Part shown: positions 46,921 to 58,172 of the stretch, piece by piece
How the letters are laid out: each line of letters opens with the position of its first letter
Numbering within the stretch: position 1 is the first letter of the stretch
Assembly: GCA_030686995.1 (NCBI GenBank)
Contig: CM060698.1
Location: 144,417,106 to 144,481,105, forward strand
Direction of reading: 5' to 3'
DNA: 64,000 bases
Origin: Artemisia argyi
Lineage: Eukaryota; Streptophyta; Magnoliopsida; Asterales; Asteraceae
The notes under the pieces: generated by a model
What the model was told of the DNA's origin: nothing
What the model saw: the letters and a program-made list of their open reading frames with translations, nothing else
Database searches by the model: none
Translations under genes and position numbers: made by a program

Positions 46921-48720
46921 GGTACAAATCTAAAGTACATTCCGCGACATTGTATGAGGTTAGAACATGACTCGTAAAAGGATTTCATTTTAAGTTTGCA
47001 AACCCAATTAAAAGATACTACTAAATTGATTTTAAGGTTTTCAAATGACAAATATTGTGCTTTAAAGAAATTGAGAAATTAAAAACTGAAATCAAAGGTT
47101 TGCAAACTGAAAATAAAAAACTAAAATCATGAGCGAAAGAGTTGAATGAGGAAAAAGTTTTGAATTTCAATAAACTTCAAAGATCTCGAGGTAAAAATGC
47201 AAAGATTTCAAAACTCTTTAAAAATGAAAAATCTAAGTTGTTTGAATAAAATTGAAAATCTAGCAAAGAATATGATATTAAAGAATCTGAATTGTTAGAC
47301 AAGATTGATCAATTGAAATCTCAAGTTTCATAACTATCAGAGAAACTTCAGATTTCAGAGCAAGAGATGAAACATGATATCACAATATTTGAAGTAAATA
47401 AACGAATGTTTTTAGCTAAAAATGAATTTTTTGAAAAAGATTCTTCTACGGTGCAAAATGAGTATAATGATTTGATGGCTTCAAATGATGTTTTGAAACA
47501 AAGACTTGACACAATGTTTAAGTTTCAAAAACATGAAAATTCTCCTGAAAAAATGTTCGATAAGGTTGAGGAAGAGTTTGAATCAAAAGTTTCAAAGAAT
47601 TTCATTTCAAGATCAACTTTTAAGTCTAAAAATTCGGAACTTTTAAAGGAAATATGGGAGAATATGAAATATTTGAAGAGAAGAAAAGTTTGTTTAAGAC
47701 TAAGATTACTAAGATGGAAAAGAATTTAGGTCAACGAATCAAATATTTTGATGATGTCAAAATGGAGCTTTCAAAATGTACTAATAAATTTGAAATGTAG
47801 TTTGCAAATCCTTAAATCCAAAATGCTCTATTAGAGTCGAAGCTAGCAACTTGAAATTATTCTTCATTACAAAAGGATTACAATGATTTGCGAACACTAT
47901 AATGCTTTGACAGACAAATTTGATTATCTTAATCAGAAAATGAAAGATCATCAAGTTTCAAGAATAAATATACCAAAAGTGAATGTTTCCAAAAGATCTA
48001 CACCGGTGAATATTAAAAACCATTTTCAAGAAAGGTTTCTCAGTTTACCAACTTACTCTTTGCAAAAAGACAAAAAATTATTCCAATAACTAAAATTCAA
48101 AGGAAACATTTATTTCTCAACATCATTTTCATAAATATATACACCTCAATCTTGAAATTAAAGTTCAAAATACGAGTGGAAAAAGAAGCTAAGCATTTCC
48201 AAACCTTTCAAGTATTAAAGAAATGAAATGTTTTCAATACCTAAAAGAAACAACTTTGTTTTGAACAATGTGAAAGATGTAAGCCATTCATTTCAAAAGC
48301 AATTTATCAAAACGAAGCACCAAATTTCAACAATAAATGGAAATCTTCATCAAGGTTTAAAACTCCAAACGAAACACCGAGTTTCAACTAAAAATGGAAA
48401 AATAGAAGAGTTTTAAATCTCTATTGATTTCTATAGCTTTATTTCAAAATGAAAGTTCGAGTTTTAAGTCTTCCTGGAATTCAACTTCTTTACATCAAAT
48501 TGACACAACATATAGATGGTTTTCAAAACTTGGTAGACCCGTTGGCACCGTGCTTAAATGGGTACCAAAAGTAGTTGTCTAGTTTGATGTTAAGAATGGC
48601 TTTTGTATTACCCGGTTCTTCATAATTTATTGTGGCTTTTGTATACTTCAGTATGAAACGCAAGCTTAAAATGAAGACTTACAATCATTTCAGATTGTAA
48701 CTCGTGCTTAAAATGATGGC
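46921..48720 (+). pseudogene. decayed copia-like (SIRE-type) gag region
   Basis: Lys/Glu/Ser-rich, helical coding sequence in several frames: ENKKLKS-like heptads near 47100, an open stretch 47367-47729 (120 residues of coiled coil), then VSKRSTPVNIKNHFQE near 47990. RPVGTVLKWVPKVVV is encoded near 48535. This order resembles the long gag of plant SIRE-type copia elements. Many stops and shifts are present. The Tat element at 48721 inserted into this sequence, which may resume at 57764. Confidence 0.45.
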
Positions 48721-49356
48721 TGATTATACAATATTTTGCACTACCAGGCCTTCGATGGTGATCAAAGGAAATGAGGGGTGTTGTGATTACGCCAAGCTTG
48801 GATATAACCTGAAATAAGAAATATGAAAACACTACGTTAAGTGATTGCGCAGGGGTTGGACCCTGCGAACCACCTCCGGCGTGTGAATAAGTGATCGGTA
48901 TGAGAGTTTAAGTATAAGCGTAGTAAAGTAAGGTGAGAGAGATTGCATACCAGATTTGTCATCGTCCAGGACTATTTATAGGTGAAGAAAATGGTCCTGG
49001 AGAGTGGTCACACGTTTGAGAGAGATCATGGGGGAGTCCCATGATTTGTGGTAACCGCTAGGGTTTAGTGTCCCACTCCTCCGGGTTTAGCGAGGGTGCT
49101 AAAGAGGAAGAGGCGACGTGGGTAAGACTTGGTCTCCCCAATATTGGACTTGGCATTGTTCCGTCCATAAAACTTATTGAGAGATACCCCGAAGGGCTTA
49201 ATTATTCGATTGGCGAATTCCACTTGGTAACTAGATCATTGATGATTAGTTTTACGCCAAAGAAAGTTTTAGGAGGCTAGCCAGAGCCTTCGATTATGTA
49301 GGTTACGATTAGACTCGAAGGGATGTCCTTCGAGCTAATCGGAGGGTACATCATCA
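48721..49356 (-). repeat. 3' LTR of the Tat element
   Basis: 636 bp, bounded by TGATTATACA and ...TACATCATCA (TGAT/ATCA inverted ends). A TATAAATAG box on the minus strand lies at about 48973-48980. CCTTCGA/TCGAAGG words recur in the U3 part. Confidence 0.9.
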
Positions 49357-49367
49357 AGCCCCCCAGT
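49357..49367 (-). other. polypurine tract
   Basis: On the minus strand ACTGGGGGGCT abuts the TGATGATG start of the 3' LTR. This is where plus-strand DNA synthesis would be primed. Confidence 0.65.
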
Positions 49368-49635
49368 TAAAAGTTATATATGCGCACAAGGATATGTGGC
49401 TTTCAACTCTATCATCAAGTGAACTAACTGTGTTAGCTCGTAGGACCCTGCGAAAGAAATTAACGTCGCAAAAAACGCGTTAAATGTGCTTAAATACTCT
49501 CTAACTAACTTGCATTATATCTACAGTAGCGATATCCTTGGTAAACGAAAACGTCCATTCAAATTATAAGAACCCATTGGAATCCGGATAAATAAGCAAG
49601 ACACGTGTATGGTTATGATCAAAAAAGAGGAGCGG

Positions 49636-49642
49636 TATAAAT
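49636..49642 (+). promoter_or_regulatory. TATA box for the antisense ORF
   Basis: TATAAAT on the plus strand, about 190 bp before the ATG at 49831. It is inside the element but outside the LTR, so the ORF appears to have its own promoter, opposing that of gag-pol. Confidence 0.5.
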
Positions 49643-49830
49643 GTTTATCACAGCTAACCCTAAATCACTTTTACATTTGCGCCCAAAATTACTTTCCAAT
49701 ACTGTGGGCAGAATTCGTTCAAAACCTACACACATCATCACGTTTTAATAACCTACGCAAGAAAAAAAGGTAAATTTTCTCTCTGTTAAGCTATATTTCA
49801 TCGTAGAAGTATCAGTCTTCGTTAATCAAT

Positions 49831-52196
49831 ATGGCCAAAAATAACAAATTTGTGATTAAGGAACAAAAATGTACTTTATCAAAAGATGAGTTACGTGCTT
49901 TTCTTGAAGATTATCCTATTCCAAAAGAATTTAAGATTATGCTTCCTAGTAAAAATCAAACAATATTTGATGCTCCTGAGGGATATGTAGGTCTATACAC
50001 CCATGCGTTTAAGTTGTCAAACTTTAGAATACCAATCCACCCTTTGATTTTAGAGTTTATACAATACTATCAAGTACACATCTCTAGGTTCAACCCCTTT
50101 GGCCTGGCTAAGTTGACGACATTCATTGTGATGTGTAAAGCTTATGGATATGAGCCTACACTAACAGTGCTTAGGGGTTTTATGAACTTGTACCCGGGTG
50201 GGGATTGGTTGACTTTGGCAAAAATAGGTGACCCTGATGTTCCAACCATATTGTTAAAGCCCTTTACAAACATAACGAACTGGAAAGGGAGTTTCTTTTA
50301 CATTCAAGATACAATAGTACCTCCAGAGTACCCTGCTTTGGTGAACGAAGCATACAGGTTTGATAAAAAATGTTTCAACGATGAGTTACCTTATAATGTT
50401 CGAAGGAATCCATTGTATCAGCGTCTTGTTCGCCATCCAGTGAATGTTCAGTCTTTCCCCGAGCCCATTCTTTACATGGCTGGTATTGTTGACCATTGGG
50501 AGGGTTCCCCCATGAAGCCTGAAATTGTTTGTGATGGAAAACGTATGTATACTCTTTATTTAAATAAATTTGAACAACTTATCTGATGATATTTATCTGT
50601 TTTCTTTCGTTTTACAGGAATGTCTTTCTGAAATTTCATTGTTGCCGATGGTGCCAAGGAGACGAACTTCCTTCCGAGGAATCCCGAGGAAGTCAGCTAT
50701 GGGGTTGGTTCACCCTCCGTATCAGTTAATAATCAAGAGAATGATGCCAAAATGGTTGAGCCCATAGCTTCCATGCAGCCTTCCAAACCAGACAAAAAAT
50801 CGAAGCCAATGATTGCAGAGGAGACTACTCAGTTGGTGGAGAATGTTGCTGAGTCCGATGACCCTCTCTCCGAGGATGATCAGGTGACTATTATTGGCTC
50901 ATCTTCTGGCATAGCTGACAGGGTTCGAAACAGGAAAGGTACAGGTGCCAAGCCGGTAAAGCCCACTCCCAAAAGAAAATTGATTCTGCCAACACCTCCT
51001 TCCAGGAACACCAGGCAAAAAGGTCAGATCATTACCAAGAAAGCTGCTGAAGCGTTGGATGAAGACATCCATGATAAGTATATGTGCTATTGATTGTACC
51101 AGGATATTTATACATGTCTTCTAATTGATTGTATATTCCTCAGGTCTTCCGAATACCAAAGAGCTTCCTGATGCCTCTGCTTGCCATCGCCTTGCCTTGC
51201 ATATTACCCCACCAAGCTATAAGTCTATGCTAACCAACATGCCCATTGAGGAGTTGTGTGATCTACATGACAAAACTTATACAAGGCAAGCTGTTTTGGA
51301 CAATCATCTCAATTCTCGAACAAGGGAGGTGGTACGAACCCTTCTGCTAGGGAGAAGATGGATGAGATTTTGGCAAGAGAGAAGAAGAAAGACCAAGAGT
51401 TTGCAGAGGTTCAACCCTTCGTTCTGACATAGCAGGGTTGGAGAAGGAATTGAACAAAGTGAAGGTAGAGTGTAAGAAGCTTCGAAAGGAGGAGGCAAAG
51501 GTCGTGGGTTACAAGGAAGAAATTGCTGAGCTGGAGATCAAGTGTGTGGACCTTGAAGAAGAGAGGACGAAGCTGGGTGAGCTGGAGGTCAAGCTTCGCG
51601 AAGATCTCGATGGCCTCAGACGCAAATATAATGCGCTTAAAAGAGATAGGGTTGTTGTTGTCTCGAAGGTCATCCCATACATAGCCATGGAGTTATATCA
51701 CAGCGATGAGGTAGGGAAGATGATAGGTGATGTTGTCAATGCTGCCATCTATCATGGGAAATGCACTATTTTGGAGGAAATTGCTGCAACAGGAAAGCCG
51801 GTGGACTTATCTGAGGTAACCTATTACCGTGTCACTCATAAAGCAGAGTATGATAATGCAAGCAACCTCCTCGCAACTGCAGAGTACCCCTTCCTTTTTG
51901 ATGCTACCAAGGATCCCATGGCTTCGGTTGAGACGCTTATTTCGAAGAAGCTGCGTAGGGTGAAGCCTATGGCTGTGAGCAAAAAGAATACTCCTGTGAA
52001 GCCAGCATCCGTGAAAGCAACTCCTGAGGAGCCCTCATCTCCAAAGTTGGCCATCGAGAAGCCTCAGTCTCCGGGTAAAAGTTCTGCTGTGCAGCCGTCC
52101 TCTCCGAAGGCTGATTCAAAAGAAACTTCCCCTAGCAAGGTCAGTCCTGAATCCCCCCAAGTTCAGCATGAAAAACCCACGTCTCCTGGTAAGTGA
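49831..52196 (+). pseudogene. antisense ORF of the Tat element: Transposase_28-like (putative gypsy type transposon) protein
   Basis: It opens with 230-odd good residues (MAKNNKFVIKEQ...; IPKEFKIMLPS, EGYVGLYTHAFKLSNFRIPI, HPLILEFIQYYQVHISRFNP, YPGGDWLTLAKIGD). This matches the plant domain called putative gypsy type transposon. A GTATGT donor at 50543 and a TTTTACAG acceptor at 50617 suggest an intron. Directly after it a TGA interrupts the frame (FIVADGAKETNFLPR follows). Then come an acidic and basic linker, a likely second intron before 51144, a Lys/Glu coiled coil (about 51380-51650) and a Ser/Pro/Lys tail with SPGK and PSSP repeats. Frame breaks near 51330-51420 also disrupt it. Its role in such elements is unknown; nuclear or chromatin binding has only been guessed. 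Confidence 0.7.
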
Positions 52197-53052
52197 AGGT
52201 TGCAGTGTTTGCAGTTATTTGGCCCCTTTATGTTTATGCTATCTGGGTTTCGGCCATCTTTGAACAATTTTTGTGTATGTCTTTTGGGCTTCTGCCCTAT
52301 GCTACGTATGCTAGCATAATTTATATCTACGAATGACGGGCGGTGTCCCACTTTTGTTATCATGCTTCTCTTTTCTAATGCTATTTATTAACGTTGATAT
52401 ACAACCTAAGGCTATAGTAGATGCATAACCTTATTGTGTGTATTTTGAACTAAGATTTTATAGCAATCGTATAATTTAATTGCTGACAGAGGGTTGCGAC
52501 CTGCTCTGTCTTCATCCTTTAAGTGCGAAGGGCTTCGCATGCCCCAAGACCATTAAGGAAAGTTAATGTGAATTGTGTTGGATGTTTAATAGCCTACAAT
52601 ATATAAGTATCTTGTATCATCCTTCGAACATTGAACTTGTAATTACTTGACTGAGCAAATCTTTCTAGTTATATGTGACAAAAATTCGAGGGAAATATGT
52701 GATATCATTAAGTGGGTAGGGGAGGATTACATCATTTGTACAAATGAATACTAAGACGCCTACCATTAATGCTTTTTTCCCGAAATAGAAGAGTTTAATA
52801 CATAATAATAAAAAAAACTGTAAGTCTTGTATGTAGAACTTACGAAGTATATGGCAAGTCGTTTGTACGCCGTAGGAGGGTAGTTACTTTTGACTCATTC
52901 CATATATTGTTCCTCGGAGTATGTTCCATGAGGTTTCCTTTGTTATTATAAACGGCCTGCATATTGCTATGAAGCCTGTGATTCGGAGCGGGAGAGGTTT
53001 GTTACTTTGTCGACGCTTGTTGCTCCGTTCCGAGTTCGAGACGTTCTTGGTT
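52197..53052. other. non-coding spacer where integrase should lie
   Basis: Intact Tat elements have integrase, and usually a second RNase H, after the region ending at 53053. Only about 850 bp without coding similarity remain here, so an internal deletion is likely. Confidence 0.5.
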
Positions 53053-55041
53053 TTATGGGACCGAACGCGCCTGTATATCATGTATGCGGTGTTCTTCCTT
53101 TATTTTGGCTCGGAGGACTTTCTTATTGGAGGACATACTTGATTCGCATGTTTCAGCTGGTTCATTACTTTGTCCTTCGAAAGGATCGTTTTCCCCATAT
53201 TCTATGTCATATTCCTCCAACTCTTTAGCCCATTTGACCATCCTCCGCGTTCCCTCAGGGTTCAGGATTATCCTTTCGAATGGTTTATCAGTGATTAATC
53301 TGATAGGGTGATCTTTGAAATACCTTCGGAGACGTCTTGTGGCATGGATTAAGGCTAGTATTAGCTTTTCTGCTGCCGTATAGCTTTGTTCCACGTATGG
53401 TAGAGCTCTGCTTATAAAATATATTGGTATCTGTAGATGTCTTCTTTCTGTGAAGAGCATGGCACCGATCTCATTAGGGGACATTGCTATGTATAAGAAC
53501 AACACCTCTCCTCTGGTTGGGGGTGCAACTGTTGGTAAGATCTCCATGCAATTCTTTCATCTTAGGAAGGATGTCTCAGCTTCCTTGTTCCAAGGGTATG
53601 ATAAGTCGCTAATGACCTCATTGCGGACCTTGTAGAGAGATGAAGATCTGTTGACGCGTTTTGACAGGAATGCTTTCAGTGTTTCCAAGTCATTTTGTAG
53701 GTTTCGAGTCCTCCCTTGTGTTCTCCACGTTTGTCTTTTTGAGGAGGTTTCCTCATTGATTGGATTGGTTTGAATCATTTGCCTTACGAACGGGCGTTCG
53801 TTTGACCCTTCCTTTTCAATGCCGAAAGAACACGTTATTGGGTTTAGCTTTAGGTTGATTTTCCTTAGTTGTATGAGGGTTTCTTCTACATCGTGAAGGA
53901 GGTCTTCTTTTGTCTTGCTCTGGGTGACTAAGTATTCGCAGTGAATTCTTAGGTTCTTCCCTATCTGTTTTTCGAAGACCTTTTGGATCAGCCTATTGTA
54001 AGTGGCTTCGATGTTCTGTAGGCCAAAAGGCATGCGTTTAAAGCAGTAGGAGCTACTGCCTACATGAAAGGATGTTTTTTCTTCATCTTCCTATGCCATC
54101 TGTATCTGATGGCATCCCATGTTGGTATTAAGGAAACATTCCCAACGAACTCCAGGTGGTAGTTGCTGCTCTCTTTCTGGCAAATAGCTTCCTTTTTGGC
54201 AAACTTTGTTGATGTCTTTGAAATCAACCTTTAGTATCCATTCTCCATTTCTCCGTTGGGCTGCAATTGGGTTAGTAACCCATCGTGGATTTAATACCCT
54301 TCGAAGTATTCCTGCAGCTGTGAGTTTGTCTACTTCTTTCTTAATTGTTGCGTTTTGTTCAGGTGTTACTTGAAGAGGTTTCTGCCTGACTGGTTTGATG
54401 TATTTGGATTCATTTAGCTTATGCTCCGTGTTAAAAGGTCTGCCGTTGATTGTGAGCGACCTTGGAATTCCTGTTGTATCTGAATATGTTCCTACAAACA
54501 CATCCTCATAGGCTTCGAGCAATTCTTCCAATCTTTTTCTGAAAATGGTAGGGAGTTGCTTTCCTATTTCTACCTTTCGTACTAGATGGGGGTTGTCTAG
54601 TGCCACATACCCCTTGGCGTCGGAGCCTCCCCCGATGTTTATTGCACACCGTTGATTACCATCTCCCTTATTCTTTTGGGCTTCCTGGTATTTCCCTTCG
54701 CGATAGCTAGAGAATATGGTTCCGACACCATTGGCTGTTTGGAACTTCACCGTTGCATGAACTGCGGAGACCACAATACCCAACTTTTGCATAGCGGTTC
54801 GTCTGATTAACATGTTGTAGGGGGACTTTGATTTTACTATGACGAAATTGAGGATTTCCGTTCTTGTAAGCTTTCCACTTCCGAGTGTAACCTCCAGAGG
54901 TATTTCACCTAAAGGCCATGATCGTTCCCCCGAGAAACCTACCAGGGGCATTTTTGACTCTACTCTCTTGGATTTGATCGTAGAGCTGAGTTTCCTAAAG
55001 CAATGTTCGTAGATTACTTCATAGGAACTCCCGCAGTCCAT
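53053..55041 (-). pseudogene. truncated pol: protease, reverse transcriptase, RNase H
   Basis: Protease: MDCGSSYEVIYEHCF at 55041 keeps the D-x-G-S active-site pattern, but its upstream part is lost at a frame break with gag. Reverse transcriptase: PRWVTNPIAAQRRNGEWILK and DFKDINKVCQKGSYLPE. A TAG at 54091-54093 ends the frame after HQIQMA; the match resumes with MPFGLQNIEATYNRLIQKVF. The catalytic YxDD box reads HCEYLV, so the two essential aspartates are gone. RNase H: YIAMSPNEIGAMLF, PIYFISRALPYVEQSYTAAE and IRLITDKPFERIIL. The frame loses similarity after EYGENDPFEGQ, and no integrase follows. Confidence 0.85.
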
Positions 55042-57042
55042 ATAATAAGAGCTTTGAAGGGGACTCTCCCATTTCGGATGGGAACGTTATTTCCCTTGCA
55101 GCGTAAGCTTCCCTCTCGGAGGCTTTTCTCTTTAATCGGGGGGTATCCCAGCGAACCATTAGAATAAGAGCTTCCTGGGGGGTATTATCTTTTCCCAGTT
55201 GCGTATCAGTGGCTTTCTCTTTGCCCTTTCTTATCCCTTTTATGAGATGCGTTAATTGCCCGGATTTTATTGCCTCTTCTATCTGCTTTTTCAGCTCTCG
55301 ACAGCTATTTGTTTCATGGCCAAAGTCCTCGTGGAAGTGGCAATATTTAGTAGTGTCTCTGTTTTTGCTTTTTCCTATCATGCGAGGGGGTGGCTCGAAG
55401 GTTTTTGCGGCCTTCTCTGTCGCTAAAATCTCCCTTGGAGACTTTGTGAGGTTTCCTAATAAACCATGGTTCGGACCCTTGTTGTAAGGGGTAAACCTAT
55501 TATGGTTTTTGTGTTTGTTCTTCGATCCTTCCCATGAAGATGGTTTTGTTCCTTTGTTGTTATCCATCGGAGCCCCATTGGTGGATACTTCTTTGGCCTC
55601 TATCCACGTATATGTTTTTTTCATCAGGCCTTTGTATGTTGCCGGAAGGTCTGTGGATAAGAATTCCACAAGAGTCCGGTTGCGTAGGCCGTGGACGAAG
55701 CCAGAAATTCATTGTTCTTCGTGTAAGCCTAGAATCTATAGAGTTTCATAGGTGTATCTAGTAACGAAGTTCCTCGTGCTTTCATTCTCCTTCTGCTTAA
55801 TGTTGTGCACTGTGAGGTGTGTCCTTGTGAACTTTTGCTGGCTGAAGTGAGATCGAAACTTAGCCTTCAAATCATCAAAGTTGATGATGCTTTCTGGTTT
55901 CTGTCCATTCCACCAAATACGTGCGGAATCCCGAAGGGTGTATGTAAACATGTGACAGGCTACGGGCATGACCCATTTCTGCATCCTAATGGCTCATTCG
56001 AACAAATGTAGGAAATTGTCTGGATCTCCTTTTCCGTCATAGGTGCCTATATGCGAAGGCATCTTTAGACCATCCGGCAATGGATAGTCTTCGATCCATC
56101 TCACAAAGGGTGTCGAAGGACCAGCGGGCTCTACGTACGAGTGGGTGTAAGGTGGTATGTTCATGGGGATGCCATGATATGGATTATGAGTAGGGGGTAC
56201 CCCTGAAGAAGGTGGATTAGTGTAGAAAGGATGAGGAGTACTCACGTTTGGGGGGTAACCATTATACACGGTGTACGGAGGGTATATCATGGAATGATTG
56301 TAGGATACAACCATTTGTAAGGGATACTGATTTCCAGGTTGTCCAATAACAGAGGGATAAATATTTGAGGGGTAACTTTGATCCGGGAACTGAGGATACA
56401 GGTTGACCGGGGGGGGGGGGGGGGGAAACTTCCTCCTGTGTTGACCGACCCCAGGTTACCTTCCACACCGGATGCGTGGGAGGGTTGCAGTGGAACTCCT
56501 CCTTCAGTCCTCCCTAAATGTGCTGCTAATAAGGGAGGTAAGTTCACCTCCGTGTTCTCCCTCTGTTGGCTTCTTCCATGAGAACATTCAGTAATAGTCT
56601 CTTCTCTCCTCGTGGGAGTTCTTTCAGGGATTACCTCGAAGCCCACATTCCTTCCTCCAGCCCTTCTACCCGTAGGGGACCCAATCCGTAGGATGGGGTG
56701 TTGAGCCCTAATTATCGAAGGTCTTGGCTCCATCTCAATTTCTTCATCATATTCGTCACTGGAATATTCTAACTCCATTCGCATCTCCGTGTTTCTGATT
56801 TATCTCCTTCGAGCTCTTAATAAAGACTCTAGCTCTTCGTAATTAGCATCGACAAAGGCGGGGCTAATGGTGAGCTCTGGATTGGCTGACGTGGATGCGT
56901 GATGGTTGGGCGTTATTCCAGGATGAGATCGTGTGGTGAAGGTGGAGGCCGTGATTGGCGGAAGGTCGTTGGTGTCAGTTGCGGGTAAAGGGGTTAAAGA
57001 CGAAAAACCCGGTGGGGGTGTAATTTCTCTTTCTGGATTCAT
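55019..57042 (-). pseudogene. gag of the Tat element, frameshifted
   Basis: It starts MNPEREITPPPGFSSL at 57042, with a Pro/Thr-rich N-terminus, then an acidic block. A run of about 19 C on the coding strand (56409-56427) changes the frame. After it come a Tyr/Pro-rich stretch and PFVRWIEDYPLPDGLKMPSH with DGKGDPDNFLHLFE, the typical start of the retrotransposon gag domain. The domain continues as ARIWWNGQKPESIINFDDLK and FTRTHLTVHNIKQKENESTR (55984-55736). A zinc finger C-x2-H-x4-H-x4-C follows (YCHFHEDFGHETNSC). The frame ends at 55019, overlapping protease in another frame. Confidence 0.85.
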
Positions 57043-57110
57043 GCCGGAATAATAGTGGGTGTATTTGACTTGGTTATTTTACTTGGAAATAACAGGACTA
57101 ATTGTAGCGG

Positions 57111-57128
57111 GTCCCACGGATGGCGCCA
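57111..57128 (-). other. primer binding site of the Tat element
   Basis: On the minus strand TGGCGCCATCCGTGGGAC follows the 5' LTR after one base. The TGGCGCC start is common in Tat/Athila elements. I could not settle which tRNA it matches. Confidence 0.7.
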
Positions 57129-57129
57129 C

Positions 57130-57763
57130 TGATTGTACAATATTTTGCACTACCAGGCCTTCGATAGTGATCAAAGGAAATGAGGGGTGTTGTGATTACG
57201 CCAAGCTTGGATATAACCTGAAATAAGAGATATGAAAACACTACGTTAAGTGATTGCGCAGGGGTTGGACCCTGCGAACCACCTCCGGCGTGTGAATAAG
57301 TGATTGGTATGAGAGTTTAAGTATAAGCGTAGTAAGGTATGGTGAGAGAGATTGCATACCAGATTTGTCATCGTACATGACTATTTATAGGTGAAGAAAA
57401 TGGTCCTGGAGAGTGGTTACACGTTTGAGAGAGATCATGGGGGCGTCCCATGATTTGTGGTAACCGCTAGGGTTTAGTGTCCCACTCCTCCGGGTTTAGC
57501 GGGGGTGCTAAAGAGGAAGAGGCGACGTGGGTAAGACTTGGTCTCCCCAATATTGGACTTGGCATTGTTCCGTCCATAAAACTTATCGAGAGATACCCCG
57601 AAGGGCTTAATCCTTCGATTGGCGAATTCTCACTTGATAACTAGATCATTGATGATTAGTTTTACGCAAAAGAAAGTTTTAGGAGGCTAGCCGGAGCCTT
57701 CGATTATGTATGTTACGATACTCGAAGGGATGTCCTTCGAGCTAATCAGAGGGTACATCATCA
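57130..57763 (-). repeat. 5' LTR of the Tat element
   Basis: 634 bp, TGATTGTACA...TACATCATCA. It is about 97% identical by eye to the other LTR and is followed by the ATGGC duplication. Confidence 0.9.
57382..57389 (-). promoter_or_regulatory. TATA box in the 5' LTR
   Basis: TATAAATA on the minus strand. Transcription of gag-pol would start a little below it in the minus direction. Confidence 0.6.
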
Positions 57764-57768
57764 ATGGC

Positions 57769-58163
57769 TTTTGCTCAATTTTTAGTAAAACTTGACTTCA
57801 AAGAAAGGCTGTTACTTCCGACTAATACACACGCTAAAATAGATGAATTTTTACTAATCACAATCATTAAGGAAAAGGATCAAAGTTTTCTTAAACAAAC
57901 AAATTCAATTTTTTTATATCACTTAACCAATTTTCAAAATCGATTTAATCTTCGTTTAAGCGCAAGTGCTTAAAATGTGCAATAATGGTTTGAAAAATGA
58001 TTGATTTCCATACAAGCTCGTATCTTTTAATCCTTCAACGGATTTCATGCTATTTTTATGAAGGAGCTTCCAATTTTTTTTTTTAAAAAAATAATCATTT
58101 TTTTAATATTTAGTTTTCACTTCCATTTACATGCAAAAATCCTTATGTATACATCCAGGGGGA
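57769..58163 (+). other. resumed host sequence of the Tat insertion
   Basis: Probably the continuation of the sequence that ends at 48720. A short open frame (57764-57973) has no recognisable similarity. Confidence 0.35.
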
Positions 58164-58172
58164 TTATACAAA

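Larger units (their letters stand above)
48721..57763 (-). mobile_element. Ty3-gypsy retrotransposon, Tat lineage, about 9.0 kb, with antisense ORF
   Basis: A complete structure on the minus strand: 5' LTR 57130-57763, PBS, gag, protease, reverse transcriptase, RNase H, a plus-strand extra ORF, PPT, and 3' LTR 48721-49356. The 5-bp target duplication ATGGC is present at 48716-48720 and 57764-57768. The gag zinc finger (C-x2-H-x4-H-x4-C) and an extra ORF in opposite orientation near the 3' LTR are features of Tat (Retand/Grande-like) elements. Integrase is absent, and gag and pol have frameshifts and stops, so the copy cannot move by itself. By eye the LTRs differ at about 19 of 634 aligned sites, about 3%, plus two small indels. 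Confidence 0.88.

Noticed and set aside
51836..52054. Minus-strand frame opposite the antisense ORF
   Set aside because: Shadow of the plus-strand Ser/Pro/Lys-rich tail.
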